From Spizellomyces sp. 'palustris' (Eukaryota > Chytridiomycota > Chytridiomycetes > Spizellomycetales > Spizellomycetaceae): 64,000 nt of DNA. Both the position numbers and the translations under genes were made by a program. The first letter of the stretch is position 1. Every line of letters begins with the position of its first letter. The notes beneath the pieces were generated by a model. It searched no databases, was not told where the DNA came from, and was given only the letters and a program-made list of their open reading frames with translations. This document shows positions 11,365 through 23,003 of this stretch, piece by piece. The stretch spans positions 231,543 to 295,542 of the forward strand of contig QEAR01000019.1 of the NCBI GenBank assembly GCA_006535965.1, written 5' to 3'.

Positions 11365-12048
11365 CTTGTGTGTAGTTGTGTGTATATGAGGTAGTAGTTT
11401 TCTATGCGTCTATTCTAGGGATCTATAAAAACCCAGCTACAGCTGGGGAAAAAGCACAGGAAGCGGGTCGGCTACTTGAGGGGATTCGGCAAACTCCATC
11501 TTTTTATATCGCATCGTTAACTCCGAGAAGCCTCAAAGGAAGGAAAAGAGGTAGTGCAATATCACGGCGTTACTGTGATCCGCCTTTGTTTATCTGTTGA
11601 ATTTTGACTTTGGTGTGATCGGATGGTTACGCAACTTTGCATCTCATGTGAGGACACGGTGACTGCGCATACAACTGAAAGTGTGATCAATTTGCTATAA
11701 GCCAAATAAGAGAAAAAGTAGCGTTGGAAGACTGCAAAAGTTGAGCGATAAGAAGAATACAAAGACAACAAAAACGCAACAAAAAATCGTCGTTGAAATT
11801 TCGTCTTCTCTTTGCTGGTTTGCGCATTGCCTCTTTGAGCAGATTTAGCGCACAGAACGCTCGTTTGACCTACGGTACACACTCACACGGCAAATGAAAT
11901 TTATTCAACAGATTGTAGCAACTCGTTGTTAGAGCACAAAGCCAGTCCATTGCAAGTGACAATGAACGAGGAAAACCTACCTTTAGGCCTTTGGGGAGGA
12001 GAGCCGCCCAAAAGAAACAAAATTAAATCACAAAGGAATTAAAAAGAC
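11365..12048. other. Intergenic, subtilase promoter side
   Basis: Upstream of the subtilase and downstream of the tRNA. Low-complexity A-rich stretch near 11700-11790. No supported gene. Confidence 0.5.
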
Positions 12049-12129
12049 GTCGGCTACAGGATTCGAACCTGTGCTCCCAAAAGGAAATGGCTTAGCAGGC
12101 CACCGCGTTAACCACTCCGCCAAACCGAC
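12049..12129 (-). tRNA. tRNA-Ser(GCU), copy 1
   Basis: Read on the minus strand: acceptor stem GTCGGTT..., D-arm, anticodon loop CTGCTAA with anticodon GCT, long serine-type variable arm, T-loop GGTTCGAATCC and closing AGCCGAC. No intron. 81 nt without CCA. It differs from the copy at 47535-47615 by one base in the variable arm. Confidence 0.95.
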
Positions 12130-13248
12130 CGGACCGAAATTGCAAATATGAGATATAGTTAAGCTTAATCTTACAGAACCTCTTTTGGGAGAGCTTGCGG
12201 TGGCGTGAGTAATCCTTGAGCATGTTTTACGTTTGCATTGGTCAAGAATATGGCTACGCAGTACCTGTTGTTGAAAATCCGCCAGCTTGGTATAGAACTT
12301 GAGTAATCTTGCATATCATTGCGCTGCGTAGTGTGACTCGTGGTGCATCTGAGCTTGTTTGTTAAAGAAGCGCGTGGTGTTTTAGTCCGGATTGTATTTC
12401 GGTAAGACAGGCATTTCACTACACTACTCTAGTGAAACCATACAATGATTTATCGTAACCCTCTTTGAAATCTGATATGGTTAAATGTCGCAAATCCCGT
12501 CCGGTATCATTGAACGCGTAACCCATACTCGCCCAGGCCGCGTTATAACATCTCGCGCGCACCATCACTAAACGATTAGAATGCACAGGAGTCTTTCCTC
12601 GCAGTGACCACTCGTGGTGGATGAGGGACGCGGGAAGAGTGTGGTGATGCACTGAGCGAAAAAAAATGGTTGTTTGCTTGGGTTGTTATGGTGTCGGTCG
12701 CCGGAAATTCTCATTGCAGTATTCACGAGGGGTTCGAGATGTGGCCCTTTCTTTGCTTCTGGTTTCGTGACCGCCCATCTTTCTCAAATGATCCCCATAC
12801 TTTAACGGTGCTTTCACCCTTGTTTGAGGCTTACGTAGACGAGTTCCCTTTAATTGATCATTACTGGATAATGCACTTGGTTTATGAATGAGGCCACTGT
12901 ATCCACAGAGTCTGTCAACAAACCTGTCAACAGCGTTAAAGTTAATTGACATTCGCGCAGTCAAGCACGGTCGGAGTTTGAGCGCGTTCCATTACCGTCC
13001 CCGGCGGGAATCCAAAAACCTTCTTTTCCTTCCATTTCTACACAGAGAAATTAGTTTTAGCTACTTGTTATTTATGCTTACTGGAGGATACTAATATCAA
13101 GGAGGCACCGCCTTTGTCCTTAAACACTTGACTGCGGTTGCGGTCAAATGAATAAGTATATAGATGCAGCCATTCGTTTAAACGTCCCGTCAAACCGTTT
13201 GCCGTCACCTCACTTTCCCAGAGCACTTGACCACACCAACTGCACAAA
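12130..13248. other. Intergenic upstream of the chitinase
   Basis: Several frames of 70-90 codons on both strands, none with a recognisable domain or convincing splice partners. Presumably regulatory for the chitinase and the tRNA. Confidence 0.5.
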
Positions 13249-15464
13249 ATGCGCCAGACAAGAGCGGTATTACTGAACTTTGCGTTGGTTGTGCTTTTTG
13301 TTACCGTAGCCTTTGCTGCGCCTGCACCGCTGGCGGTGCGGACGTGGAATGAATCGACAGTTGAGAACGACGATTGCAATCAAAACGAGGAGCAGAACCA
13401 GAATCGATGGGAATCAAAGGTTTACAGAGAGACCATACAGTTTCAAGTCGCCAATGACCAGAGTAAGTAAGCCGCTCTTCCGTAATAGATTACTCGTTGA
13501 AATGAGTTTAGCTCATTCGTATACTTTCAATACAGTCGCTAGCACATGGATTGGTGGGGTGGATTTTACACTCAAGATTTGGTACGACGGATTCTGCGCA
13601 CACCTGCATCTCATCAACCCAGGAAGCATTCCATCAGCTACCTGGCGACTTTCCATCTCGCTGCCACCAAACTCTGATCTCTACACCAGCTGGAGCGGAG
13701 ATTATGAGGAAGTTTCAGATGACGGTCAACAGTATATCGCCTCTCCACAAGACTGGAACGCCGAAATTGTGCCGGGTAGTAGTAAGACAACTGGATTCTG
13801 CGTCCAGTTTCCCAGTCCGGAGGATACGATGGGCATGGGACCACCACGCTTTCTCCTAAAGATGTATGCGAACGAGGAAGATGCGGACAACGACTCTGTT
13901 GAGACCATTAGTCCCCCACCCATATCGTTGACGACTATTTCCGGTCCTCTACCTTCACCCTCTGGTTCGGTAACAACCACCCCAATTCTGGCGCCGCATA
14001 CCTTAGTACCCATCTCATCTCAGTCGAGTGCAATATCGAATGCACCGGTTGTACCTTCGGCTAGTCCAACATCGGTGACATCAGTTTTATCCTCTCCTAA
14101 GCCCAATATAGCGCCGAGTGCTACTCCTCGGTCTGCTTCCCCATCTCTATCTGCTACGACTGCGCCCCAGCGTCCATCGTCCACTCCGAGTCCCTCATCA
14201 ACGCCATCATCAGCGCCAGTGCCAATTTCCCTACCCAATACTGACCCGTTGATTGCCAAAGCTCAGTCAGGGAAGCTACTGGTTGGATACTGGGGACAGA
14301 ACATTGCATTGTAAGTCACCGGTTGGTCTTTCGCCTGTCATTTTGTCGACAGGTCCTCTAACATTAAATGCCATTGGCAGTGCCAACCCCGCCGTCACTG
14401 GCGCCGCTGCCCCAGAGAGCGAGATTGATGCGTATTGCACAGGACCCTACGACGTTCTCAACATTGCGTTTGCAAATGTGTTCAAAAACGCCGAAAACAC
14501 AATCGATATCAACTTATCCAGGCATTGTGGTACCACATTCCCAGGAAGCACAGTTTTGAACTGCCCAGAGGTAGGCCAAGCTATCCTGCGGTGCCAAGCT
14601 CTAGGCAAAAAGGTGTTCCTTTCTCTTGGTGGCGGCATTGCTTCGGTCGGTTTTACCGATCTTTCTGATGTCAATCGGTTCACTACGGCACTCTGGAACA
14701 TGTTCCTGGGAGGTTCTGACACGGCCTTTGTCCGTCCCTTTGGCGCTGGCGTCATCTTGGACGGTCTTGACTTGGATGTGGAAGGCGGGAGCGACTTTGG
14801 CTACGATATTTTCTTGCAAGATATTGTGCGGCTCATGCGGGCCAGTGGGAGAACATTCTACATGAGTGGTAAGTCATGTCGTGAACCGAATCTTGGAAAA
14901 AAGCAAGCTCATAGTCTCTCAAAATGTTTGTTGTAGGAGCACCCCAGTGCTTTTTCCCCGATGTGCTACAGAACACTGCTTACGCCAAAGGCTATTTTGA
15001 CTGGCTGAATATTCAGTGGTACAATAATGCGTAAGTGTATGAACCGCTTCACTTTTATCGTCTTTGACTTTAATCTGATAATCTCCCCGCAGCTGCGGTA
15101 ACAACGCTTATCCCAATCGTCCTTGGCGCGATGCCGTGGAGTTTTGGTTCAACTGGGCCAACACAGTCTCGGTCAACCCGAATGTCCGTCTGCTCGTCGG
15201 GGCCCCTGCGTCAGTAGCATCAGCGTCTCCGATCAGCTTTGTTCCCCTCCAAGCGGCCGGTGCATCGACCCCTAGTTTGGCCAACATTGTTGGGACATGG
15301 AAGAGTGAATTTTCGTCACGTTTTGGTAAGTTGGCGAGTGTCTGGACACTGGCTTTCGAGATTCTGAACGGCCGCTTTCAGGTGGCATTATGCTCTGGGA
15401 AGTCACAACAGCTGAGGCAAACGGAAACTATGCACAAGGCGTTCGAGCGTTGCTGGGTGCTTAA
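13249..15464 (+). CDS. Secreted GH18 chitinase with N-terminal CBM2-like module, 6 exons
   Basis: A 628-residue modular chitinase. Exons 13249-13462, 13536-14310, 14381-14868, 14937-15030, 15093-15325 and 15382-15464 (introns 56-73 nt). Signal peptide (MRQTRAVLLNFALVVLFVTVAFAAP); a CBM2-like carbohydrate-binding module (about residues 72-190: WIGGVDFTLKIWYDGF, then QDWNAEIVPGSSKTTGF); a Ser/Thr/Pro linker of about 100 residues; then a class III-type GH18 barrel. The barrel starts LLVGYWGQN and carries FLSLGG and the catalytic DGLDLDVE (DxxDxDxE). It ends in LWEVTTAEANGNYAQGVRALL. It hydrolyses chitin outside the cell or during wall remodelling. CBM2 modules are mainly bacterial, so this fusion is uncommon for a fungus. 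Confidence 0.93.
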
Positions 15465-15639
15465 TACCCGTCCGCACCAAAATGTTTTTTATATTTTTAA
15501 TTGTATTTATGCTGTACGTAAGGTTATATTAGTAGGAAATGGGAAGTAGTATTTAGGGGTGGTTGATTTTGTTGAGTCTAGCTAGGATGTTCTACGTACA
15601 TGACACTTATTGTTGACAAAGTGAGCTGTTCAACAAGTG

Positions 15640-16056
15640 TTAACAGTCCAAAACATTGAATCCAACGTTTTGCCAAACCCTCCTGGCCTCATCTACTTTA
15701 TCCTCTTTCACCAAAACCCAATCCGTGTCGAAAGTACTAATACAAAAAACGCTCACCCCAGCTTCTTTCAGTGGTGCCGTTAGTGAAGCCAAAATGCCGA
15801 CCAACCCGAAGTCCAGTTTACCAGCTACTTTAAATGCCCGCCATCCTGCTTCTGTTTTGAGATCCTGCAGATTGGGGAGTATTGTGGCACTCGGTACGAT
15901 TAGCGAGAGCTCACTTGATGTAATGGTTAACGAATTGATCAACGTGGTCGGTGCAAGAAAGGGCGTAATGGCGTGAAGATTATCTCCCGTGGGTGGAAGC
16001 CGATGGACCGACAGAGGAGTAGGGTAGAGGAGGAGGGTAAGGCTTTGGGCTGACAT
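15640..16056 (-). CDS. ACT-domain protein (CASTOR/ACT_7-like)
   Basis: A 138-residue single-exon protein, stop TAA at 15640-15642. The start chosen is the first true ATG in the frame, at 16056. The C-terminal half reads GWRAFKVAGKLDFGLVGIL, then GVSVFCISTFDTDWVLVKED. That is the ACT_7 pattern found in CASTOR arginine sensors and in small fungal and bacterial ACT proteins. ACT domains bind amino acids and regulate metabolism. The N-terminal half (LLLYPTPLSVHRLPP) may form a second, diverged ACT unit. It lies tail-to-tail with the chitinase, 175 nt away. The ligand is not deducible. Confidence 0.82.
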   Translation of the reverse strand: MSAQSLTLLLYPTPLSVHRLPPTGDNLHAITPFLAPTTLINSLTITSSELSLIVPSATILPNLQDLKTEAGWRAFKVAGKLDFGLVGILASLTAPLKEAGVSVFCISTFDTDWVLVKEDKVDEARRVWQNVGFNVLDC

Positions 16057-17032
16057 TGTTGAAGGCTTGCTCAGTTGAAGACTCAAATGTTTGTCCCCCT
16101 CTGCGTCGATAAGTGCTTTGTTAAGCTGCTTGTTCTTCGACTCTGTCCGCTCGTTGTTGGCAAACTACAGCGCAAGAGAGAAGGTGTTCATTGTGTATTT
16201 TTCAGAAAAATGACTAGGTAAAGTGCAAAACTGATATTACCAATGAATTATACACCCCAGATTACCCCCATACACACCCAGAATATATTTATCTGTTGAA
16301 ATTCCTCTCGAAATTGCGAAATGTCAAATATTTGTCAACGTTGTTGATGGCCAACCATCGATTTAGAAGCCCAATTGAATGTGTGGTTCGAACGTTATGA
16401 TCTATTCGCTCACCCCAGCAAAATCGTATTTTTGACCTCCGCTCTGGCTGCCCACACTGTCTTTAATTCATCAAGGATGTTAAACGACATTAGTGCGGGA
16501 AAAGTGGTTGGCGATGAGACACGACAGTCGATGTGCTTTTTGCCTTGTACAAAGTCCTTCACCCTCCCAACCCCAAAGATCCCTAATTCACCTTCTTATG
16601 AGACTCTTGTAATTATTATCATCGAATAGTCCATCTAGATCTGTGAGCACGTACATGTTGAATCATGGTTTTTAAATCTTGTAGTTGCTGTTCTTGTGAT
16701 CGTTCAGTCCTGATGAAGCTTGTAAACAAAAAAAGAGGTTTTTAACAACTTGGGGAGACATAATTATCGTGTGCCTCCCATATATTGGTGTCGTTCATCA
16801 TCGCCACAATATATAAAGTCATCGTGCATCGCATTATTGCCATAACGGTAGTGCTATTATGTTTGTTACGGGTAACAAGCTGGATATTCCTTCCATACCA
16901 GCGTAATACTTCTATTCCTACATAGTCCAGTACATGTTGCGTCTGTTTAGGGTATCTTCCTAAGGCCCACCATCGGACCCGTTGCCTCCACGCTATTGTT
17001 TACAAAACCTCAAGATTTGTCGATATCGCTAT
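16057..17032. other. Intergenic
   Basis: AT-rich region between two minus-strand genes. Only fragmentary frames; no RNA gene or repeat recognised. Confidence 0.5.
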
Positions 17033-17938
17033 TCAAACTGCTTCCTTTAACACCATCGATGGGAGTACAGCCGTTGAGCCGGGCAGCCTCTTTACAGAGT
17101 TCTGTTTTTGAATGCTGAATTGCTCATGAGTTTCATTTCCTTTACTGAGACTGTTGGATTTGCCGCTATTCAAGATTTCTTCGACTGTTATGCCGAGCTC
17201 GGTGATGGACCAAATCTCGACCGCTGCGTTTAGACTTCTCATGTAAGAGTCCATTCCGCTATATGACTCGATGACACTGTGCAGCTTGTACACGGATTCG
17301 GCAACTTTAACGGCCAAACTTAAAAGGATGATGAGGGATTGCGTATGGCCGGACCTGATTTTTATGTTGCTGTGGATCGCTTTCTGACAGTTTCTGATCT
17401 TGATGATTAACCACAGATCTACTCCAAATACCATAACGAGGTACATGAGTAAGCCGATGAGGGTGGAGAGTTTGCCGAGCTTGTTGAATTCCCAACTATA
17501 CAGGAACGTTATCAAGTTCAAGTTGGATTTTCCGAGAGCGACGAAGCTTGCCACATGGTCGATAAAATAGAGGGCAACAATTGCAGCACAGTACAATTTC
17601 ACAAACAGTATCTTGCGTACTTGCGTCGGGGAAATGAGGGAAAGCAAGCGCATTGCCGTAAAGTACGTAAAGCAGTATTGCACAAGGTCGTTGCAGTTAC
17701 TTGATAGAAAAGCCGTTACCATCGTTTTCTTTGAGATGTTCGTTTCGAGAAGGTCAACGGCGTTGCTGCACATCAATATTTGCACTGCGAACGACAACAA
17801 CAGCGGAAAGAGCTGGACGATTGCCTTCTTGTTCTTGCTAAACCTTCTCGTCCAGGTTATCATCGCCGCTACGGTGAACGCCAGTCCCATTCCTGTCAAA
17901 AAGATACCCTGTTCTCGTTGTTGCACCGGACCAAGCAT
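17033..17938 (-). CDS. Orphan multi-pass membrane protein (about seven TM segments)
   Basis: A 301-residue single-exon protein with no recognised family. Hydrophobic segments are evenly spaced: IFLTGMGLAFTVAAMI, AIVQLFPLLLSFAVQILM, a third around VQYCFTYFTAMRLLSL, ILFVKLYCAAIVALYFI, LSTLIGLLMYLVMVFGVDLWL, SLIILLSLAVKVA, and a weaker one near IWSITELGI. The tail is hydrophilic, with Ser and Lys. The layout resembles a seven-helix receptor, but no GPCR class motif is visible. The start is the ATG at 17938; the frame extends 18 nt upstream through a GTG only. It shares general architecture with the orphan at 53807-55098 but no clear sequence identity by eye. A sensor or receptor role is inference from topology. 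Confidence 0.75.
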   Translation of the reverse strand: MLGPVQQREQGIFLTGMGLAFTVAAMITWTRRFSKNKKAIVQLFPLLLSFAVQILMCSNAVDLLETNISKKTMVTAFLSSNCNDLVQYCFTYFTAMRLLSLISPTQVRKILFVKLYCAAIVALYFIDHVASFVALGKSNLNLITFLYSWEFNKLGKLSTLIGLLMYLVMVFGVDLWLIIKIRNCQKAIHSNIKIRSGHTQSLIILLSLAVKVAESVYKLHSVIESYSGMDSYMRSLNAAVEIWSITELGITVEEILNSGKSNSLSKGNETHEQFSIQKQNSVKRLPGSTAVLPSMVLKEAV

Positions 17939-18911
17939 GGTTCGTTTTACTAGCACTCTAATGATTTTTGGTCTGGTCCTGCTTTTTGGGTTCCTGAAAG
18001 GGTGAGGGGGTAAGCCGCGCCGCCTTCTCTACTTATATGCAACGTTAAGGATGCAACCAGCGTTGCTGGTCAGCGGAACTATTGTTCTCTAGGCTTATGT
18101 TTGTTTGATGCCCAACTGGTCCGCCGCTATTCTCAGTAAACACATAATAATTTGATCTATGTTGACCCTTTCGTTAGATGTTCGTCGGAACGCGTCCCTC
18201 TAAACCTTGTTCCCGAAGGCGTACTTTTAGGGTTTGGGTCATCTCATCCGATTGTAAATATCTGAAAATAGTATCAAGCGTTTTGCCCAAGTCCTCTAAA
18301 CACGACCCGCATGATGTGGACAAGTGCAACCTTACTACATGTGATGCGGGGTTTTTGAGGGTATAAGGGAGAAAAATTATGCATACTCTGTTCGGAACCT
18401 TCTTGGTTGTTTATGCTCAGGTGACACATACTAGATCTATACTCCTCCAGAACTGTTTAGCGCACAGGATCTTTGCGCATGAGTTCTTCAATGTTCTCAA
18501 ACCAAGGTGCGCGCGAACCGAAAGAAATGAAAGAACCAAAATGCAAGCTATTGTGCTTGGATGCATATCCCGGTTCCTCCCAACCCGAACGTACCTGCAG
18601 TATGCAAGATATCGTTGTGTATGTGACGCCCTTTGACCATTCTATTATGAGGTTGTCATCGGTAATAATGATAATAAAAAAATAGTATGCTACTACTGTA
18701 ACTAAGAACATATTCATAAAAATCCACCAACTGTACAATACCAACCCAAGAAACTCTCCGGTGCAACATCTTAATCACACAATCCCAACTCTGCTACAAG
18801 ATAGAACATGGCTGTGACTGCAGCTGTTTTTGGGAACGGGTGTTTGAATTTGCTTGATCCAACTTTCAGCATCATGGGGAACTCTGAGAAACTAAGGAAG
18901 ATGATCGTTGT
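17939..18911. other. Intergenic
   Basis: No supported gene. Short frames on both strands near 18379-18744 overlap one another and lack domain signals. Confidence 0.5.
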
Positions 18912-20329
18912 TCAGTTGTTTGGAAAGATGCGATACAGATTCGACCAAGAGTAGTACCTCATGTCCCAGTGATTCGCGTTGACAATGCCCAAGTGGATTG
19001 CCATGTCTGACTCTACAATACTCTGTCGCGTTGTCAGTTGCATATCATTATTGTTGTCGTACATTCGGAGTTGACGAGCTGCCGGAGCTTGGAAATACGG
19101 GACGTCCTGCGGAGAACAAGGTTAAGATCACGTTCATTGAGTAAAACGTTTGCCGAATGACAAGTATTCACCTCTGGGACGGTGCTGCCCGTTACACAAA
19201 AGATAGGCTTGTCCCATCCACCCTTGGATGTGAATTTTTCTCCATGCTCCTTCATGAACTGGGTTCGTTCCGCCGTCATCAGCGATTTCACAGCGTCTGT
19301 AGCCCGAATATCATTGATCCTGGAGAGAGGCCCAATCCTTCTTAAATCGACGACAGGACATAGCAGATCCACAGCCCGTATTAGTGCACCCATGGAATGA
19401 TCAACGGGTAGCTTGGTGACCAGAGATGCTGCCGAGTCTGCAATATAGGATCCGTACACTGCCCCAGCCCAAACAAAAAGGGACGTGATGGATTCTGCGT
19501 ACGATGGGTGTTCAGTGAGGAAAGTCAGGAGATCGGGTGTTCCTTTCGAATAAGATATACAAAACTTTTTCAGGGATGCGTGTTCTGGGGAAATGTGAGG
19601 TGTGCAAGACGCAGAGAGACCGATTCCGTGTTTAAAGGCATTAGTGTAATCGACCATATTGTCATGACATCCTCGTAGTGGGTGTGCATCGACGCGGAGG
19701 ACGGAGAGGTTGTGGTCGCGTTCGAGAGCTGGGAATCCTTCGTCAAAGGCACGGACAGGTACAAGGCCATTAAGCAAGCCAGGGCAAAACATGCATCCCG
19801 TTTCCTTTGCCACGGATTCGGGCATCTGAACAGGTGGTAGGGGTGCTACGCCCCCCCGTAACGACATTGCTTGCTCTGACCAAATGTTTTTCTCTCCTTG
19901 AACAGCCCATATCCACTCTTCTGGTCCAGTTCCCTTCAAGAATCTTTCGGCAACTTTTTGCTCCGGACACCGCGTATCACCAAATCCCACTGCATTCTGG
20001 ATCCAATTTCCATAGGTAGCCCAAGTAATCGCACGAGAATCCTTTGCAGCCTCAACTATGAAAAAATTCCGCCATCGCTTTGCACACCACGATTTCACCC
20101 ATGGATCAGTGAAGATGCGTTTGTCATCTCTTACAAACGTGCGCAGTGCTGTGATCAACAGTTTGTATTGGCCCGTGGCTTCCAGATGGGGTAGGTCCGG
20201 AACGGTGACTGTCCCTGACAGTATTTTCGAGATATTCAAGTGTACCACTGGAACCTCTATAGCTTCTGCCCCATGAATCTCTTCGTGAGTTAGAGTTGCT
20301 GCGTATGTCATTGTTTGCACAGCCAACAT
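18912..20329 (-). CDS. Orphan two-exon protein, possible hydrolase-like fold
   Basis: A 450-residue protein from exons 20329-19172 and 19106-18912, with a 65-nt GTGAAT...CGCAG intron. Splicing replaces a short read-through tail by a better one ending MAIHLGIVNANHWDM...FPNN. That tail supports the intron. No family recognised. A hydrophobic segment SLFVWAGAVYGSYIADSAA, then LCPVVDLRRIGPLSRIND, and the late NANHWDM recall alpha/beta-hydrolase-like proteins (nucleophile elbow, late His), but no GxSxG is present. The N-terminal part has CMFCPG and many Trp. The first ATG in frame is at 20329. Cytosolic by appearance. Confidence 0.75.
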
Positions 20330-22247
20330 GATGCTGTTAGGATTCTCCAACTACTCCGTGTGAAGGCAAGCGTATGTCCGTTGTAAATGAAGGCCAGTAC
20401 GATGAGAGTGATATTAAGACTTTTCAAATAAAAATGAGGTCCCTGCAATTCCTTTGCAGCCGCTTTTCAGTAGCCGCTTCCGCCTGGCACTTCTTCGCAA
20501 ATGATGCAAATAAATCCAAGTTCTTCCTTTTTGGTCGCCAAAACAAATTTCAAAACTGTTTGAAAGACTTTTTCAAAGGACTTTAAAGTGTTCTGTCACG
20601 TGGATACAAGTTTGCTGACTGTGCCGTGACACGTACGCGTGAGCTGCTGACGTACGCAGTCGGGACTTGCCAATTTGATTTCATTGCGACGAATGTTTTG
20701 AACCGCAATTATCTGGCAACGGGGCTTTTGTGGGTTGGGGAAGATGGTAGGCTGTGCTCTGCTGTGCTTATCGAGAGAGCGAGTCATCTTCAATGACAAT
20801 CACTTGGATCATGAGAATACGACAAATAGGTTCCTTTGTGACTCTCGAGGGAAAGTAGTCGATCGTCTGGGGGTTCAACTCATAAGACATGGAATTCACA
20901 GGATGGTGGGTCTACACCTTGTGAGCTTGTTTGCGTCAAACCCAATCACTTTGAAGTAAGGTGGCCCAACTTTGTTGATTGCAACATCGCGTAGCTAGCC
21001 TGCGTGGATTCGGGATGCCGAAGAGCTTCGTCACCCGACATTTGGGTGGAAAAAGGGGACATTCGGTCTCGAAGAGTGCAAGAGCTAATCTAGATTCGGA
21101 ACTAGAATACTTCACCAGCCCATCTAGCTTGACACAGTACAGTCGTTACAATGTTTGTGGCGAAAGAATATGAGGTAGCGTCCGAGAATACTCTTGCATG
21201 TCTCCAAAGATATTTGCTCCGATTTTCATTAAAAGCCGGGAATCGGTTCCCAGAACTATTCAAGAGGAAACATCTTTCCAGTCCTTACCAAAGGAAGAAT
21301 CTGAAAATGGCTAAATAGTTTGTGCATGTGCTGTTCATTACAGGCCATTCTCCAGTCAAGCGGAAGGTTTACCGTGGTCATGAAATTAAATTTATTTTAC
21401 AAGCCAGGCCACTAGACACTTGGGTAACATACACTTTGAATAATAACAACTGCCTGGATCGATGAGGATGAACTTTGAATTCACTTAATTTACATTAACT
21501 GGTGTCATACTTGTCATGCATTTCTGCACAGGTTATCTGGACATGCGCAAATAAAGTATGGCTGTTCAAACTTTTTTCCTTTACGCTTTTACTACTCATG
21601 CCATACCTGCCAAGGATATGTCTGACGCAAACCAGAATAGTCAATGACAGTGACTGAGCAAAATGGGCAAGAGTTTACCTTTCGTTGAGCTATGACTAGC
21701 TGTCGTTAAATTAAGCGGGATTTTTGGGGAAAGTCTTATTAGAAACAGCCAGCGTAGACGGACCTGTCCCCCGATAAAAGGGTGGGAAATGGTCTGACCG
21801 ACTCCAGCGGGCAAATTAAGAGATATCGCCTTTCTGCACGATATCAAGGGCGCCAGCAAAATGGAGAATCTTGGGCGTTTGGCAAAAGCATTAACGGTGT
21901 TGCGACTTGATTATGGTCATTGTAATGACAGTGCTGATTGCAGTTGTCTGCCAAATCTCAGTCGAATCAGGACTCGGAAAAATGCATCTTTCTCAGACGT
22001 GCAATCCGCCGGACAGCAACGATCGTGTCAATGATACAAATATACGGTCACCAAAGGCGATCAAGATGTAAAACGAAACAGAAAAGCTGTTAAAAAAGAT
22101 GGCGTACGTGTCCATCAATGGTATTATCATTCAGCCAATCCTACAAACTCTTTTGTCCGCCCAACCTATTTACAAAAGGCAAAGTGCAAAAGTATATACA
22201 ATAAAAATGTTTTGGTAATCTCATAGAATCCAATATCAGGAATGGTC
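20330..22247. other. Intergenic, about 1.9 kb
   Basis: AT-rich, with only small frames of 60-75 codons on both strands and no recognisable product, tRNA or repeat. Includes the 3' flank of the phosphatase gene. Confidence 0.5.
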
Positions 22248-23003
22248 TTATATGGCCATTCCACTCCGTTCCCACTCTACCAAAACACCGACAAACCCTA
22301 CACTTGGACATATCCCGTTCGCCCGTTCTTTGACCCACACGTACGCGTCACGCACATTCCATCCGCGCTCCCACATGACGTAGGCAATGACAATTGCTGC
22401 CGATCTGGAAACGCCTTGGGAGCAGTGGACAAGCACTGGGTGGCCTTGCGTTATGGCTTGGTTTATGAATTTGATAGCGGTGGGGATATGCGGTGCAAGT
22501 GTGTCTGGGATGTGAGAGAGCGGAAGGTGGAGATATGTACTTTCGGTTGGGGTAGAAGGTGAGGGTGGGTAGATGGTAACTGTCGTGCTGGGTGTGGATG
22601 GTGGTAATATTTGCGGGGCGAGCTCCTCAGCAACGTTGAGGACCGCTTGGATACCGAGATGAGCAAGAGTGCTCTGGGATTGCGATGTGTAGTGGGACCC
22701 AAGGTATAGCCCGGGTAAAATGAGTGCAGGGCCTTGGTGGTAGAGTTCGACTTCAAAGCCATTATCTGTCGCTTCAATGGGGGGCGTGATGGATCCGAGG
22801 GCTAGGTGGGATTGCGCAGAAGATGGGGTCGGAGTCGGAGACGGTGTGGTGTAGGACGGTGTGTTCAAGTCGGTTTGATGACCAGCAAGAGAGCAGGGAA
22901 GACTGATTTTCAAGTTGCTGTGATTCCGTAAACGAGAGCGGGGAGATGTTGTTGTAAAGGATTGAGGCGAGGGTGGAGACAGTGGAGCCATCGCATTGGC
23001 CAT
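22248..23003 (-). CDS. Dual-specificity protein phosphatase
   Basis: A 251-residue DUSP. The N-terminal 90 or so residues are Ser/Pro/Thr-rich and disordered. The catalytic domain follows: LILPGLYLGSHYTSQ, then the recognition strand IQAVLNVAEE, and the P-loop VLVHCSQGVSRSA (HCX5R with catalytic Cys and Arg). The final helix ANGICPSVGFVGVLVEWER is typical of MAPK-phosphatase-like DUSPs (usual text RPxxxPNxGF). A Pro/Ser/Thr-rich insert interrupts the domain after NVAEEL. It removes phosphate from Tyr and Ser/Thr; the substrate is unknown. The start is the ATG at 23003; longer frames use only TTG. Confidence 0.9.
   Translation of the reverse strand: MANAMAPLSPPSPQSFTTTSPRSRLRNHSNLKISLPCSLAGHQTDLNTPSYTTPSPTPTPSSAQSHLALGSITPPIEATDNGFEVELYHQGPALILPGLYLGSHYTSQSQSTLAHLGIQAVLNVAEELAPQILPPSTPSTTVTIYPPSPSTPTESTYLHLPLSHIPDTLAPHIPTAIKFINQAITQGHPVLVHCSQGVSRSAAIVIAYVMWERGWNVRDAYVWVKERANGICPSVGFVGVLVEWERSGMAI

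Noticed and set aside
12419-12652. 77-codon minus frame near the tRNA
   Set aside because: No family or supporting signals.
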